A stretch of 64,000 bases of DNA from Calendula officinalis (taxonomy: Eukaryota > Streptophyta > Magnoliopsida > Asterales > Asteraceae): contig OY970824.1 of assembly GCA_963853835.1 (NCBI GenBank), forward strand, positions 73,418,372 through 73,482,371. The letters are read 5' to 3'. Position 1 is the stretch's first letter. The number at the start of each line of letters is the position of its first letter. Position numbers and translations under genes: made by a program. Positions 46,047 to 57,818 of the stretch are shown piece by piece. A model generated the notes under the pieces. The model saw only the letters and a list, made by a program, of their open reading frames with translations. It had not been told where the DNA came from and did not search any database.

Positions 46047-46358
46047 CTTCCTCCGATTCATAATAAGTGATACACTTTCCATATTTGGGTGTATCAAAAT
46101 AAGTGATACACTTTGTAATTTTACCTTATTTGATAATTAGTAATGGACCCCATACCCATTAACTATCTACTTTAATAATGTGAAATGACCTCTTTACCCT
46201 TACTTTACTTTTAAACATCATTAACCTTACTTTATTCAAAAATTGTGGGACTCATTCCTCACTAACCATCTAATTAATCTAATTTAACCCTCATTATAAT
46301 CTTTTGCCTCAAAAACCATGAAATCAAGAATGTATCACTTATTTTAAATCGGAGGAAG
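46047..46358. mobile_element. Stowaway-type MITE
   Basis: CTTCCTCCGATTCATAATAA at the left and TTTTAAATCGGAGGAAG at the right, TA duplications, 312 bp. Confidence 0.88.
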
Positions 46359-48602
46359 TATAAAAAAATTTAAAGTCTACAAGTTACCCCACCACGATGC
46401 ACATAAGGTACTTGCGTCTTTCCTCATTTCTCTTAGTGAAATGCATACTCAACTCAATATCATATAACTCAAGCTCATAATACCTGATAATATAACTCGA
46501 ACTCAAACTAATTTCACAATGTGCAACCTCATATTGCATTACTCGTTACTCATTTATTATATTATATTTGCACCGATGTCGCCCGGTCTCAACACAACAA
46601 ATGCGACCCGATTCAGTCCACCCCCTTCAACATCCGTTCTCTAGGTGTCCCAAGTGTCAGTCGATCGAGTGTCTAACACTTGGTAAGAGAAGAGTCGGCC
46701 TCTCAAGTCGACTCGACGACTTATTTACTCATTTTATTATTATTAACCATACTCATATAATCATGACAATATTTCATCTCATGTTGATTATCTCAATCAC
46801 ATATATCCCATATAACATATCATACTCATTTCATGCCTCTCATCTCAACACATAATTATCATATAAACAGGTCACAACTCATTTCATGCATCTCATCTCA
46901 ACACATAATTATCATTTGTGACTTATTCCTTCAATCTAGAAAACAAAAACTATATTTATTACATTCACTGCAATGGATCACATGAAGGGAAACTGAATGT
47001 GTTAAGATGAAAGGCTCTTATTTTTTTTTAATGTATTTTATTACATTTATGTGTCAAGAATACAATGCAGTCTTTCGGCCTAGTCCCACCCCAAGAGTTT
47101 CTTTAAAATGGTACAGTTTTAATAAAATAGGTCAGAATTTAAAAATCGATTCGGAGTTAAACATGAATAAGATCTTTTAAAGTCTAAACAATTCATGTAT
47201 TTATCTAAGATACCCTTTAAACTTGTAATCTAAATAAATACCATTAACCCATTTGACCCTTTAGAAAGCAAACATAAACCGGATGAAGCATCATCAAATG
47301 CACTTATAGAACTAAACACGGCTCATTTTGACCTTTGACTATCATTTTGACCTTTGACTAACCGAGGACAATCTTTCAAATACACATTAAGATGTTGACC
47401 CTTTTTCTTGATTCCAGTCCGTTGTAAACATGACTCGGATCTGTGACCGAATTTTTATATGGGACTCAATCTACGCAAAACAAATACAATTAAAATAATT
47501 AAACTATTAAATACACCAGATGGAAAAACAAATACAATTACAAAATCGGAATATTAATTCTTAATAAAGTTATTCAATGCTTTTTGGCTGCTGAAGTAGC
47601 TTGTTTATTTAAAAAGGCCTTTGAATAACTTATTAGAAACATGTTTATACGTTCCAAATTTAGAAAATTATGATAACAAAAAAAAATAGTATCACATGTA
47701 ACACAAATAACTAGACAAGGCATTATAAATGAGTTGATTCGGGTTATGAGTGAACCCTAACGGGTCAAATAATGTACAATAAAGTATGTTAGATTAGAAG
47801 ATAATGGGTCAAACGGGCCCATTCTCACCATAACTTTCTCCATATTTCTCTTTTTTCCCTTCATCTTCATTTGTCACACTTGATTACGTATATTTTGTAA
47901 CCGATAGTCATGGAGGATATCTCGATCATATGGGTAATTTCTGTTATAATATCCCTAGCTTGCTAGTATAATGTTTTCTTGTTTCTCAGAATTATTTATT
48001 AGGGACATCATTCAAAATCATCAAAAATATTATAATATCCTTTGCTAGTATGATGTTTTCTTGTTTCTCAGAATTATTAGGGACATCATTCAAAATCATC
48101 TATTACAAGTATAATAAAAATATTCAAAAGAATATATTAAAAATCATAATAAAAAATTGGTTGTGAATACAGGCCCTTTGCCTGGTTGCTATGGAAAAGC
48201 CATTTCTTAACATGTTTCATAGATAGTGACATGATGTTTCATAGATATGACATTTATCCCATAAATAAAGTTCTCATATTGCACATTAATTAATAGGTCT
48301 GATACATTAATACACTTTGGGAAGTTCAACCCGACCCATTTGATCTGTTAGTATTTAAAGTTTCACCAAATGAGACCCAACTCGATCTCCACATATTCTA
48401 TGGCTTTTGATTAGAGACTTCTTTTAACATATCAACTAGAAAAGGCAGAAAATGATGCTTTTTATCCAATGGATGTTTGTGCGTATGCAGAAAACTCAAG
48501 AAGATAAGAAACACAAAAAAAAAAGGAAAAAAAAAGAACTTTTAAGTATAAAAACCTAAGAATTGATAGTTTCATCAAACATAGTGACTAAAGTTTGAGC
48601 GA
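46359..48602. other. no gene seen; short tandem duplications
   Basis: A ~35-bp unit around 'catctcaacacataattatc' is repeated at 46,826-46,858 and 46,876-46,912. A ~80-bp unit is repeated at 47,949-48,028 and 48,031-48,106. 48,358-48,440 is the downstream part of the F-box duplication unit. No conserved coding frame. Confidence 0.5.
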
Positions 48603-49994
48603 TCATAGAAAACCAGAACACATATCCGATGGTGAAACCAAACTCTCCACATATTCGACTGCTACTTTTTGATCGAATAGGCGATGAAGACTTGTCAAGG
48701 CTTTCGCGTCGTATATCTCTTCATACGAATCTTTCAAGAAATCATATATAAATAATAATCGGTCTGACCGCTTCCGCAAAACAAGTTTTCCCTCATTCAT
48801 GATACATGAATCACAAGTGTCGGGGTGATATAACACCTTCCTAAGTGTTGGTAATGGGTGTAATTTCAACCATGATTTCACAATGCTATCTTCGTTTAAG
48901 ACCCATAACTCATTTTCATAACTATTACCTTCCGAGCAAATCATGCAAAGGCGTCCATTTAATGTAGACAAAGGAAACCTTGGAATATACAAATTAAGTC
49001 GAGGTTGTTCTATATGCGAAAATACCATATTAACGAGATCAAGCGCCACTACCATCGGCCTCGAGTCTCCGAATGCAATCCAATACAAAAACCCGTTTAC
49101 AAAGACACCGTGAAGCTCCTCCTGAAGCTCAATATATGAATAATCTCCCATAAAAAATGCTAATGTGCTCCATGATCCAGCACTAAAAACGTCGCAAGAT
49201 CTCGATTTAAATCTTTCATATTCAATTCTTAATCTAACAATCTTTAAATCATTTCCATAACCAAATCCATAAACGTAATCACTATGTGATCTCAAAGGTG
49301 TGTTAGGAACTCTCTTGAAGGCTGTGGTGAATGGATTATATAACATCATATAATCAATCTTATTTTGACATTGATTTATTAAAACAATCCCATTAAACGC
49401 TCCAACAATGTCAACACTTCCAAACGGCCTAAGTCCAGCAGGAGATTTGAGTTTGATCACTGACCGATCCAAGATATCGATGCTGCGAAAGGATGAGAGA
49501 GGAAGAAAGATCATTGGACGTGATGGAAACTTCAGGATCTGAAATCACACCATTCCAATGCTTTGAAACGCATTTGAATCGCAACAATGATTCTGTGGGC
49601 AAACGAGAAATTATGTTGTAAATGATGTCTTCGGATAGAGACTCCTCCGCATTGGAAACTGAAAGTATCAAATTTTTAGGAGAAAGTTATGACGCGTACG
49701 TATAATGCTATAATTTAAAGACGTTATTCAAATCGTTCTAATGTTTACCCCTATAATCTTTTCCTTATCTATGAAATATAATTGAACTAAAATCGAACAA
49801 GTCAATGAAATATATCATGATACGAAATCATTAATAGCAATTTTAGTATTTCAAATAATCAACAGCAAAAAAGTCCACGAACCTAGAGGGGTGGTTCGCC
49901 GCCGGCGGCAAAGGCTGGAGAAGCATTGGCGGCGGCGAAGGCCGGAGAAGCAGTGGCGGCGGAATGGGAATAGGGGAGGAGGCGGTGGCTTCAT
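48603..49994 (-). CDS. F-box/FBA protein, copy E (one frameshift)
   Basis: Exon 1 is 49994-49883 (112 nt, proline/arginine-rich start MKPPPPPLFPF) and ends CTAG|GT. Exon 2 starts at 49658 after TTTCAG. The phase-1 join gives TTPLVSNAEES and runs into the F-box LSEDIIYNIISRLPTESLLR...KHWNGVISDPE (49,650-49,530). One extra base near 49,531 then shifts frame. The remainder (48603-49514, 303 codons) is an uninterrupted FBA domain with 'LYNPFTTAFKRVP', 'YGFGYGNDLKIVRL' and 'GSWSTLAFF'. Without that base the reading frame would be 388 residues, a normal length. An F-box protein recruits targets to SKP1-CUL1 ubiquitin ligases. B and D share the extra base, so it is inherited. It may be a pseudogene or need frameshifting. 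Confidence 0.75.
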
Positions 49995-50097
49995 GGACGT
50001 AAGTCGTAACAGGATTTTTTGAGAAAGCTAGGTTTGCAGGGAAAATAGAAAAGCGGGTTTGATTTCAGTTTTTATACATTCGATTTGGGCTGATTTA

Positions 50098-51266
50098 GTG
50101 GGTGTTTGGCCTTGAGTTTTCAACCTGATTATTAGCTTATAACGTTTCCAGATTGCACATAATCTACGTCTAGTGTTTGGCAAAATAAAAATAAAATAAC
50201 TTATCTGCGTTTTTGAGACATCAAAACGTGATTTTATAAAAAAGCATCTATCCATCTACTTTTGTGAAACGTGATTTTACATCTCCATTGAAATTACCAA
50301 CCTGTCCTTGAGTATATGAGCATCTTCAACAACTGTATAGTCTTTTGAATTAAAGCTTCTCTGATTTCAATGACCATGAAAACTCTTAATCGCCGTCAAT
50401 TTCGATTTTGGTTCTTTGATGGTGGAATTCGTATTAATAATTGGTGTCTGTAGATGATTCCCATTAGATTGATTAATCGATTAGGTAGGATATGTAACGA
50501 GCAGTGAGATTTTAGGGCTTTCGTATTTAGTACTCTTTCAATTGAAATTATTGCAGTTTTAACCCAAGCAGCAGAAGGTACCCACGAAACGATTGACTTG
50601 TAGTTACAACTGATTAATAGTTTGGGCTCATTTTATTGGGCTAATGATATTGGTTTAATATTTCAAATGAACTCATTAGATGGGTGCCAACAATCCCGTT
50701 TCTTTATTGTGAGTTAGCAAGTGGCGGTATATCACTGTTGGCACGGGGCCGCCAGTGATCCCGCCACTTTGTACACGCTAGTTTGGAGACAGGGAAGGAG
50801 GGAGGCGTGAGTTGGTAGGTGGGGCCCAAAGGGGTATTTTGTGTGTGTGTTTTATAATAGTGAGTCCCAAAAAATTTAGGGGAAGATGTATTGTTGGCAT
50901 GAGTACATCAGTTTAGTATCGGTTGGAGGGTGAGCTGACGTGGCGCTGATTTGACAACAACTGACGGTATCACCATTGGGAGTGGTCTTATGGTAAACAA
51001 TATAGGACGATCTGTTTATGCTTGTTAATTTGGCTTACAAATATATTATTAAAGAATGTCTAATTTGGTAATTTTACATATTAAGTTATTAGATATTTAG
51101 ATTCGCCAAACACTAAAAAAACTGATTATCTGATTATTGCGATTTCAAACAACATAATCAAATCCAAATACTGTTTTTTAAAATCACGTTTTGTAACCGC
51201 TGATTATCTGATTATCCATGTTCAAAACGCATAATCTATTTTCAATAAGCAATCTCAAACACCCCG
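50098..51266. mobile_element. PIF/Harbinger-like non-autonomous element
   Basis: Ends GTGGGTGTTTGGCCTTGAG and CTCAAACACCCCG share GGGTGTTTG inverted, flanked by TTA (50,095-50,097 and 51,267-51,269). Sub-terminal 'aaaacgtgatttta' (50,225) and its complement (51,178) add support. It lies about 100 bp upstream of the first exon of F-box copy E and may have displaced its promoter. Confidence 0.6.
50719..50769. other. Long hairpin
   Basis: AAGTGGCGG...ATCACTG pairs with CAGTGAT...CCGCCACTT around a 15-bp GC-rich loop. It lies inside the Harbinger-like element and may mark a nested MITE. Confidence 0.6.
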
Positions 51267-51358
51267 TTAATGTCTTTAAAAATAAATCAATTTAATCAAC
51301 TAATGAAATAAGAATCCTTTCTAACATTTGACTTTTTTTCATTCAGACATTTCTTTAT

Positions 51359-51400
51359 ATTAGTGGGTATCTGTGCAATGCGGCGGTCGGTACTCTATGT
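51359..51400 (-). other. Candidate Helitron-like terminus
   Basis: The minus strand ends ...CCACTAAT, preceded by CCGCATTGCACAG. It is homologous to the terminus at 31,819. Confidence 0.35.
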
Positions 51401-51533
51401 ATCTATGTTTTGCGGTGAGCAAAGTTTTTCATTGACACATTTTTTTCTAATAATAGTAAGGTACCCACGCTATATGTCAGTAACGGAGATGAAGAAGATG
51501 GTTGTGGCGGGCGGTAGCGAGGTTGGTGATAGG

Positions 51534-52264
51534 CAGGGGTGGTACCAGACAAAATTTTAAAGGTGGGCAAAATTTTGAAGTGCAAGTCAGGTTATTGAGT
51601 GAGGTTTTATTTAAAGCCAAATCGTAAACCAAATCAATTCAGTTTTAGTTTGAAGAAAAGTCTAAACGTAAACTAAATTAGTCAAAATTAAATTCACGTG
51701 TTAATTAATTCGAGAATAAAAATTCTAAAATTTAGTAATATAAAAAATAGATTAAAATTTTTTATAGTGGTAGATTTCGTATACACAGTTTATGTTCTTA
51801 ACTCATATATGTATTCAGTTTTGTTATAACGTTCAAGTAAGTTTTTAAAGTGTTCATATATAGATGATGTGAACTAATATGTCACTGGTTAAAAAATATG
51901 TGTGATCAAATAAATGATAAGCATAATATTTTTAAACAAATAAACCTAGGGGAAAATGAATCAAAAGAAAATAAGATTTTAATAGGAAATAGAGTAAAAG
52001 AAACGTTAAAACGTGAAACAAAGAAAAAATTAAAATATATATATATATGCATATGGAAGAGATTTAAACCAAATGTTATATTTTTAGGACACATGAGTTA
52101 GCCACTGAGCTAATATATGGCGTGTATTAGTTATCGCTCATATATTATGTATATTTTGATGAACCAAGCCAAAAAATGAACCGAGCCCTAAAAAATTTAT
52201 ACTAATAGGAAAAATTTTAGGGTGGGCAGATGCCCACCCTGCCCACCCCTTAATACCGCCCTTG
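51534..52264. mobile_element. hAT-type non-autonomous element
   Basis: Ends CAGGGGTGGTACC and AATACCGCCCTTG, with the perfect 8-bp duplication GTGATAGG (51,526-51,533 and 52,265-52,272). 731 bp. A palindrome GGGTGGGCAGATGCCCACCC lies near the right end. No transposase frame. Confidence 0.85.
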
Positions 52265-52328
52265 GTGATAGGTATGACTTATTGAATATTAAAAATAATG
52301 TATTTGCATCAATTTTGATGTCAAAAAC

Positions 52329-52449
52329 TGTAACACCGCAATTTTCAAGCCAATTTTTTTTAAAACAATTAATACGGAAGCGTTTCATATATATAACTTC
52401 ATATTTACATTCGTCACAAAATATCAAGTTAATATTGTTTTAACAAAAG
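52329..52449 (-). repeat. Inverted LTR-end fragment (Gypsy)
   Basis: The complement of these 121 bp matches the last part (56,437-56,556) of the LTR to the right, including GCGGTGTTACA. It forms an inverted pair 4 kb apart. Confidence 0.8.
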
Positions 52450-53947
52450 AATAGTCTAAGTAGTATGTAAACATAGACATTGGCTGAATAGTCTATGTAG
52501 GACCAGCGGTTGGTATAAGAAAGAGGAAATTTTTATCGTGACATGTTGTGTCACACGTAGTGACTTGTAGAGTGACGACTAATTGTATTTGACCAACATT
52601 TGTGATTTGGTATTTGCTTTTGTTATGGATGTTAGATAAGAAGAATATATGATTATAGATATTCGGTTATCCTCAAAATAATGTGGAGTATGACCTTATG
52701 AAATTGTATGCTTTGTTACCTAAGCTGAATGTGGAGTATGCAAATTGACTTAATAGACCTAGATTGTCAATTATTTTGGATTAGTTTACGAATGATTGAT
52801 TGATGTTATCCCTAACATACTATAAAACTGGATTTGATTTGAATTTACTTGAGAGAATTATTGGACAAGATGAGATTGGACGCAGTTTCAGGTGATAATT
52901 GATGCTAGTTTGGGGTAAGAAATGTATATTTTAGAATTTAGTGGATTATGACCGAAAATTTGTTAAGCGGAGATTCAGAATTGATATCGAAACAAAGTTG
53001 TAAAATAGTACAAAATTTTGATGGAATGATGAACGGGATGTAAACATTATAGACTTTGAAATGATGTTGTGACTGTAATTAAGGAAACTTTGAGATTGTC
53101 TATGCTTTTGGATTAATAAAAGACATGTAAAGGATTATCCTAACCATAACTTGGGATTTATAATTGTTATTTTGCCTTAAAACTATAGAGACCTTATTGT
53201 TTAATATGAGATACATCGTTTACGCAGACCACAAAAGGATATATACTATTATAAAGGAGATAATTAGAATGTATTAGAGGATTATGGATTTTAAAATTGA
53301 AGAAAAGTTGTTAATGGCAATGCTTGGATTTGTAAAGAAATTATAGGCATTACTTATTTTGGAACAAGTTGAGATAGTTTTGAGTTAGTGGATTGACTGG
53401 AATTATGACAAAGTGGATTTCATAAATGATTTTGATGATGTTAACAGAATGGAGAATGGAGGAACCGTATGAATTATTATTACATGAATAAAGAAAACAT
53501 TAATGCCTATACTTTGAGATACAAGAAATCAAGGGAAAGTAACTATTTTATGTGAATTAGAACAAATTCGAAGGTGGGGATGGAATAAAATTTTGAAAAA
53601 AAATAGAGACTGATTTGATAATTTAGAGGATTAAAGATTGACCGATGTCATCTTGTGCACCGATACTTTGGAGTTCTTAAATTTGACTTTAATAGTGATT
53701 TAAAGAAAAGAAAGATTATAAATGTTGCACAACTTGTTGGATGAGTTCATAATTGTGCACCGATTTAAAAGAAATTGTTGAATATTGATTGAGGTAGTTG
53801 GAATACTTAGAGTTCTCAAGTGGGTATGAGAACATTGTGGGGATACTAGTTTGATGTGATGAAGTAAAACCAAGATAAACACTGTTAATTGATTAGTTTG
53901 AGCGTGATGAGATTCCGAGGACAAAATCTTTTTAAGGGGGATAGATT
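52450..53947 (+). mobile_element. Decayed Gypsy-type internal region (pol remnant)
   Basis: No open frame remains. 'gtttacgcagaccacaaaag' near 53,220 resembles the RNase H VYTDHK motif. The end reads 'gaggacaaaatct' then AAGGGGGATAG, the usual run into a polypurine tract. Chromovirus (Tekay-like) is an inference. Confidence 0.6.
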
Positions 53948-54015
53948 TGTAACACCCCGAAATCTGGGCTAGCATTTTTATTATTTTAGTAAGTGGAAAT
54001 TTTATTTTTTTTATA

Positions 54016-54327
54016 CTTCCTCCGTTTCAAAATTAGTGATACACTTTCCATTTTGAGGTGTTTCAAAATAAGTGATACACTTTGAAAACTTACCATATTT
54101 GGTAAAAAGTGGTGGGGCCCACACCCACTAACTATCTCCTTTAATATAGTGAAAAGACATATTTACCCTTACTTTTACTTTTAAACATCATTAAATTCAC
54201 TATAATCAATACATGTGAGACCCATCTCCACTAAATATCCAATTTAACCTAATTAATCTTCATTATCATATTTTGCCTAAAAAACCGTGAACTCTAAAGT
54301 GTATCACTTATTTTGAAATGGAGGAAG
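54016..54327. mobile_element. Stowaway-type MITE in the Gypsy LTR
   Basis: CTTCCTCCGTTTCAAAATTA at the left, TTTTGAAATGGAGGAAG at the right, TA duplications. 312 bp, the same length as 46,047-46,358. Confidence 0.88.
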
Positions 54328-55740
54328 TATGAATTTAGTTTATTTATTTAAATTAATTAATATTTTAACCAAGGTGTTAAAATTAGTTTAAATTATAATA
54401 TTTAGGTATTTTAATAATTTTTAGATCATTAGATTTGTTTTAGAACCAAAGTTCCAAATATACCTTCGTTGTCTGAATGGAGTTAGTTAGGTATTTTAAA
54501 TGATTTAATTATGAATCAGATAACATGAAATTAGTCACCACTCTTATGTTGGACACGTGTGTGTGCTTGACACGTGTGTATGTATGTGGCTTCAAAGAAT
54601 TCAAGGAAGTTGATTTTCTTTCTTTCCCCTGACTTCTCACGCATCATCACCAAAACCCATTTCCATTTTGTCACTTCTAATATTTCTCCATTTCATCTTA
54701 AAATCTTTTAATCGCCGTGGTGATCTTGAAGTTGCTTAAAGTTCTAGTAAGTTGATTCATTTTAAGATTACGGGTTCTTATTCAAGTTGGTGGAATAATG
54801 TTTAAAGTTCTATTAGGTTAGAATATGTTAGTGAAATGTTATAGTTACTAATAGAATGATTGAAACTTTGATTTTAACCAAAATCATCATGGGTGATCTT
54901 TGAGATGAATAAGTCAAGAACCCTAATTTTGGGAATTGGGATTTTTGTGTTAATTATGATTGTTTTAGGTTAAGTGGTTATGTTTAGAACTATAATTGAT
55001 ATCGTTAATTAGATGTAAACTAAATTTGATAGAATTGTTAAAGTTGAATGAAATTAAGAAATGAAGAACTAGTTGTTTAAAAGTTGAATATTGACCAAAA
55101 GAAATGTCAAAGTCTTATAAATATATATTTGATAATGATGTAAGATAATTTGATGAATTGTGAGATTATTAATTGATATTTTAAGTGTTATAAAAAAAGA
55201 AGTGAGTTTTGACCCATTTGGGTCAAGATAGTTGAATTTGGTTAAATGCAAACTTAACTAGTTAGACTTTAACTTTATTTTTGTCAAAATGATCAAGAAG
55301 TTGAAATGGTAATTGAATTATATGATTTGGAGGTATTAAAATGAAATAGTAAGTTTTGACCCGTTTGATCATATTACTTTAATTTGGTTGATTTTGACTT
55401 TGATTGTGTCAAAATGGTCAAGTAAGCTAAAATGCATATTTGGTCAAAATGGTACCCTAATTGTGTAATGCAAATAATTGGTTGAAATTGACTTGATGAA
55501 GTCAAGATGTCGATCATGCAGTAATTTAACTTTTAATTTGGTGTAAGAGTTGGTTTGAAGTTAAGTTTTAAGTTTATACACATTTTGAATTAATCGGTAT
55601 TAACTCGGGTATTGTTTTGATTATCAGGAGAAGGAAAAGAGGCTCAGTGACATTAGACAACTTAGTGGAAAGAGATTTGGTAAAGGTGAGTGGATTTATA
55701 ACCTTTGTATTGTTTAAATTGCAATGGTTTAGGTTGCAAT

Positions 55741-55935
55741 TGATTGGAGTTAGTGCTGATTAGTTAGTGCTGATCTCGTTAGTGCTGACCCCGTTAGTGC
55801 TGAATCCGTTAGTGTTGATCACTTAGTGCATACCAGTTAGTGCTGATCCCGTTAGTGTTGCTGATCAGTTAGTGCTGATCCCGTTAGTGTTGATCCCGTT
55901 AATGCTGATTCAGTTAGTGCTGATCCGTTAGTACT
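55741..55935 (+). repeat. Minisatellite GTTAGTGCTGATCCC
   Basis: About twelve units of 14-17 bp ('gttagtgctgatcccg' with variants) in the Gypsy LTR. Many units contain GTGCTGATC. Confidence 0.9.
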
Positions 55936-56556
55936 GCTCCCTTATTTCAGGTTGCTATTAATGGTATAATGATAATTAACTGGTTGTGTGTTAATTGAAT
56001 GATATGTGCACATGGAAAAGAGTAGAGGCCAGCCTGGTCTGTTAGGGGCTGGGCTTTCGTTTACTATTGGTTGACGATAATGGGACTTTGGATGCATGTG
56101 TTGCATTTGAAGGAGGCTTTATCGGGCCAAGTAGTAAAGGGCTATCGGAAAACCTTGTTAGACCAACAATGGTTGCAAGCTCGGCAGAACTGCCGGTCCT
56201 CTCGTTGTTTGAAAAGTATGATGATTGTGATCCAAAATTGTTGAATTTTATACAATATCTTTGGTTATACTTTCATTCACTTAGTTTCGTGCTAATCCCC
56301 AACTATGTTGAATCTTTTACAAGTTGTAGATGGATGGGTCTTTTGGAGATTAAGATTAGGAATGATTGACAAAGACAGAAAAGAAATGATTTTGAGGTCG
56401 AGCCGGTTGGTTTGTAACACTGTTTTTGATATATAACTTTTGTTAAAACAATATTAACTTGATATTTTGTGACGAATGTAAATATGAAGTTATATATATG
56501 AACGCTTCCGTATTAATTGTTTAAAAAAAAATTGACTTGAAAATTGCGGTGTTACA

Positions 56557-57818
56557 AAAACCAACTTGACTTTTAAAGATAAGTAATTTGAAGTTCCAAA
56601 ACTTAGAATTTAGAATAAAAATCTTCCCCTATATATGGAGCTACACATGATACAAATTCGACACCTCACCAGTTTCAAGCTCTGTCATTGGCCATTAATG
56701 CCACGTGTAATTCAATGGTTGGCTCACGATTTCAACACAAACTTCCATCCTCTTCCTATAGCAGTTAATTCATTCCGGTTTTAAAGGAAAGTAGATCACA
56801 GAGCTTAATCAACACAGCCTGTCAAATATACTTTTAATTAGCATTAATTAATTCCGGAATTAACTACATATTTAAAATAAAACCTCATTCCAATTATATA
56901 AGATAGCAGTTAATATTTTCCGGAAAATCAGGTGAGTATATCTTGCGTGTGGAGAGCTGCAGCCTGTCAAAACAGTCGTTTTTTCAATATTGATTCTTAA
57001 CAATAAAAATAATTAATTACCCCCAAAATAAAATACCCAATAAGGAATGATAATTACGGCATGTTTTTTTATTCCCGAATCAACTAACCATTGTCAAAGA
57101 TTGACTCAACTAAAATACCGAAATATTGAATACCCAGCATAATCTATTCCTTATTTATCGTGAATTTACTTACCTATACCGGAATTTAAATTTTAAATAC
57201 CATCCACCCCTATATAAACCATGCATACCATTCGATTATTAGCTTACAAGTTTCACCCCTGCATCAGAGAACTGCATCAGTGAATTGGTACATGTTCAAC
57301 TATTCAATTTTTTATACGCAGCTATATGTCATTTTGTAACGAATCAGTTTATATCTTCCATACCAGATCAGTTCATCTGCATTAACAAACAAATAATTTG
57401 AATCCATTATTGTTAATATAATTTGTATCACCTTGCAGGAAAAGTATTTGCTGAAAGACAAACAAATCTTGAATTGAAAGGTAATTTATAAACCCTATCT
57501 TCATTGGTTTATTAACAATTTTAAAAAAATCCAAACTATTATTTTGGATTTATCTTGACCAGAATAATATAGTCGTTTTTTATTTTTACTTCATTATCTA
57601 TTAAATTTGAAATATTGACTAACAAGGTTTCAAACAAACCTTTATTTTAAAATAAATAACCAATCTAATTTTAAGTCAAACAATTTTAATTGATAAAAAA
57701 CAAATTTTTTTTTAAAAAAAATCTTCCTGTTATATTAATTTTTAATGCTATTTGCATTACTGTTATGATTGTTTGAATTTTAATTCAATTAAAAATTCTT
57801 TGTCTAAAAACAAATTAC
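56557..57818. other. no gene seen; contains a TATA-like promoter
   Basis: AT-rich. The only feature is the TATA box at 57,211, listed separately. Confidence 0.4.
57211..57218 (+). promoter_or_regulatory. TATA-like box upstream of the Helitron-type remnant
   Basis: TATATAAA in 'cacccctatataaaccatgc', followed by a C/T-rich leader. It could have driven the remnant at 58.5-59.3 kb. No other evidence. Confidence 0.35.

Larger units (their letters stand above)
53948..56556 (+). repeat. 3' LTR of the Gypsy-type element
   Basis: 2,609 bp, TGTAACACCCCG to GCGGTGTTACA, following a polypurine tract at 53,934-53,940. It contains a Stowaway and a minisatellite. It shares end architecture with the solo LTR at 44,031. 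Confidence 0.75.

Noticed and set aside
46568..46855. 95-codon plus ORF
   Set aside because: No recognisable domain and the composition of the surrounding repeat; not supported.
52222..52443. 73-codon plus ORF and its 76-codon antisense
   Set aside because: Both cross the hAT right end and the inverted LTR fragment.
56067..56369. 100-codon ORF MVDDNGTLDACVAFE
   Set aside because: Lies inside the Gypsy LTR and resembles no family; probably random.
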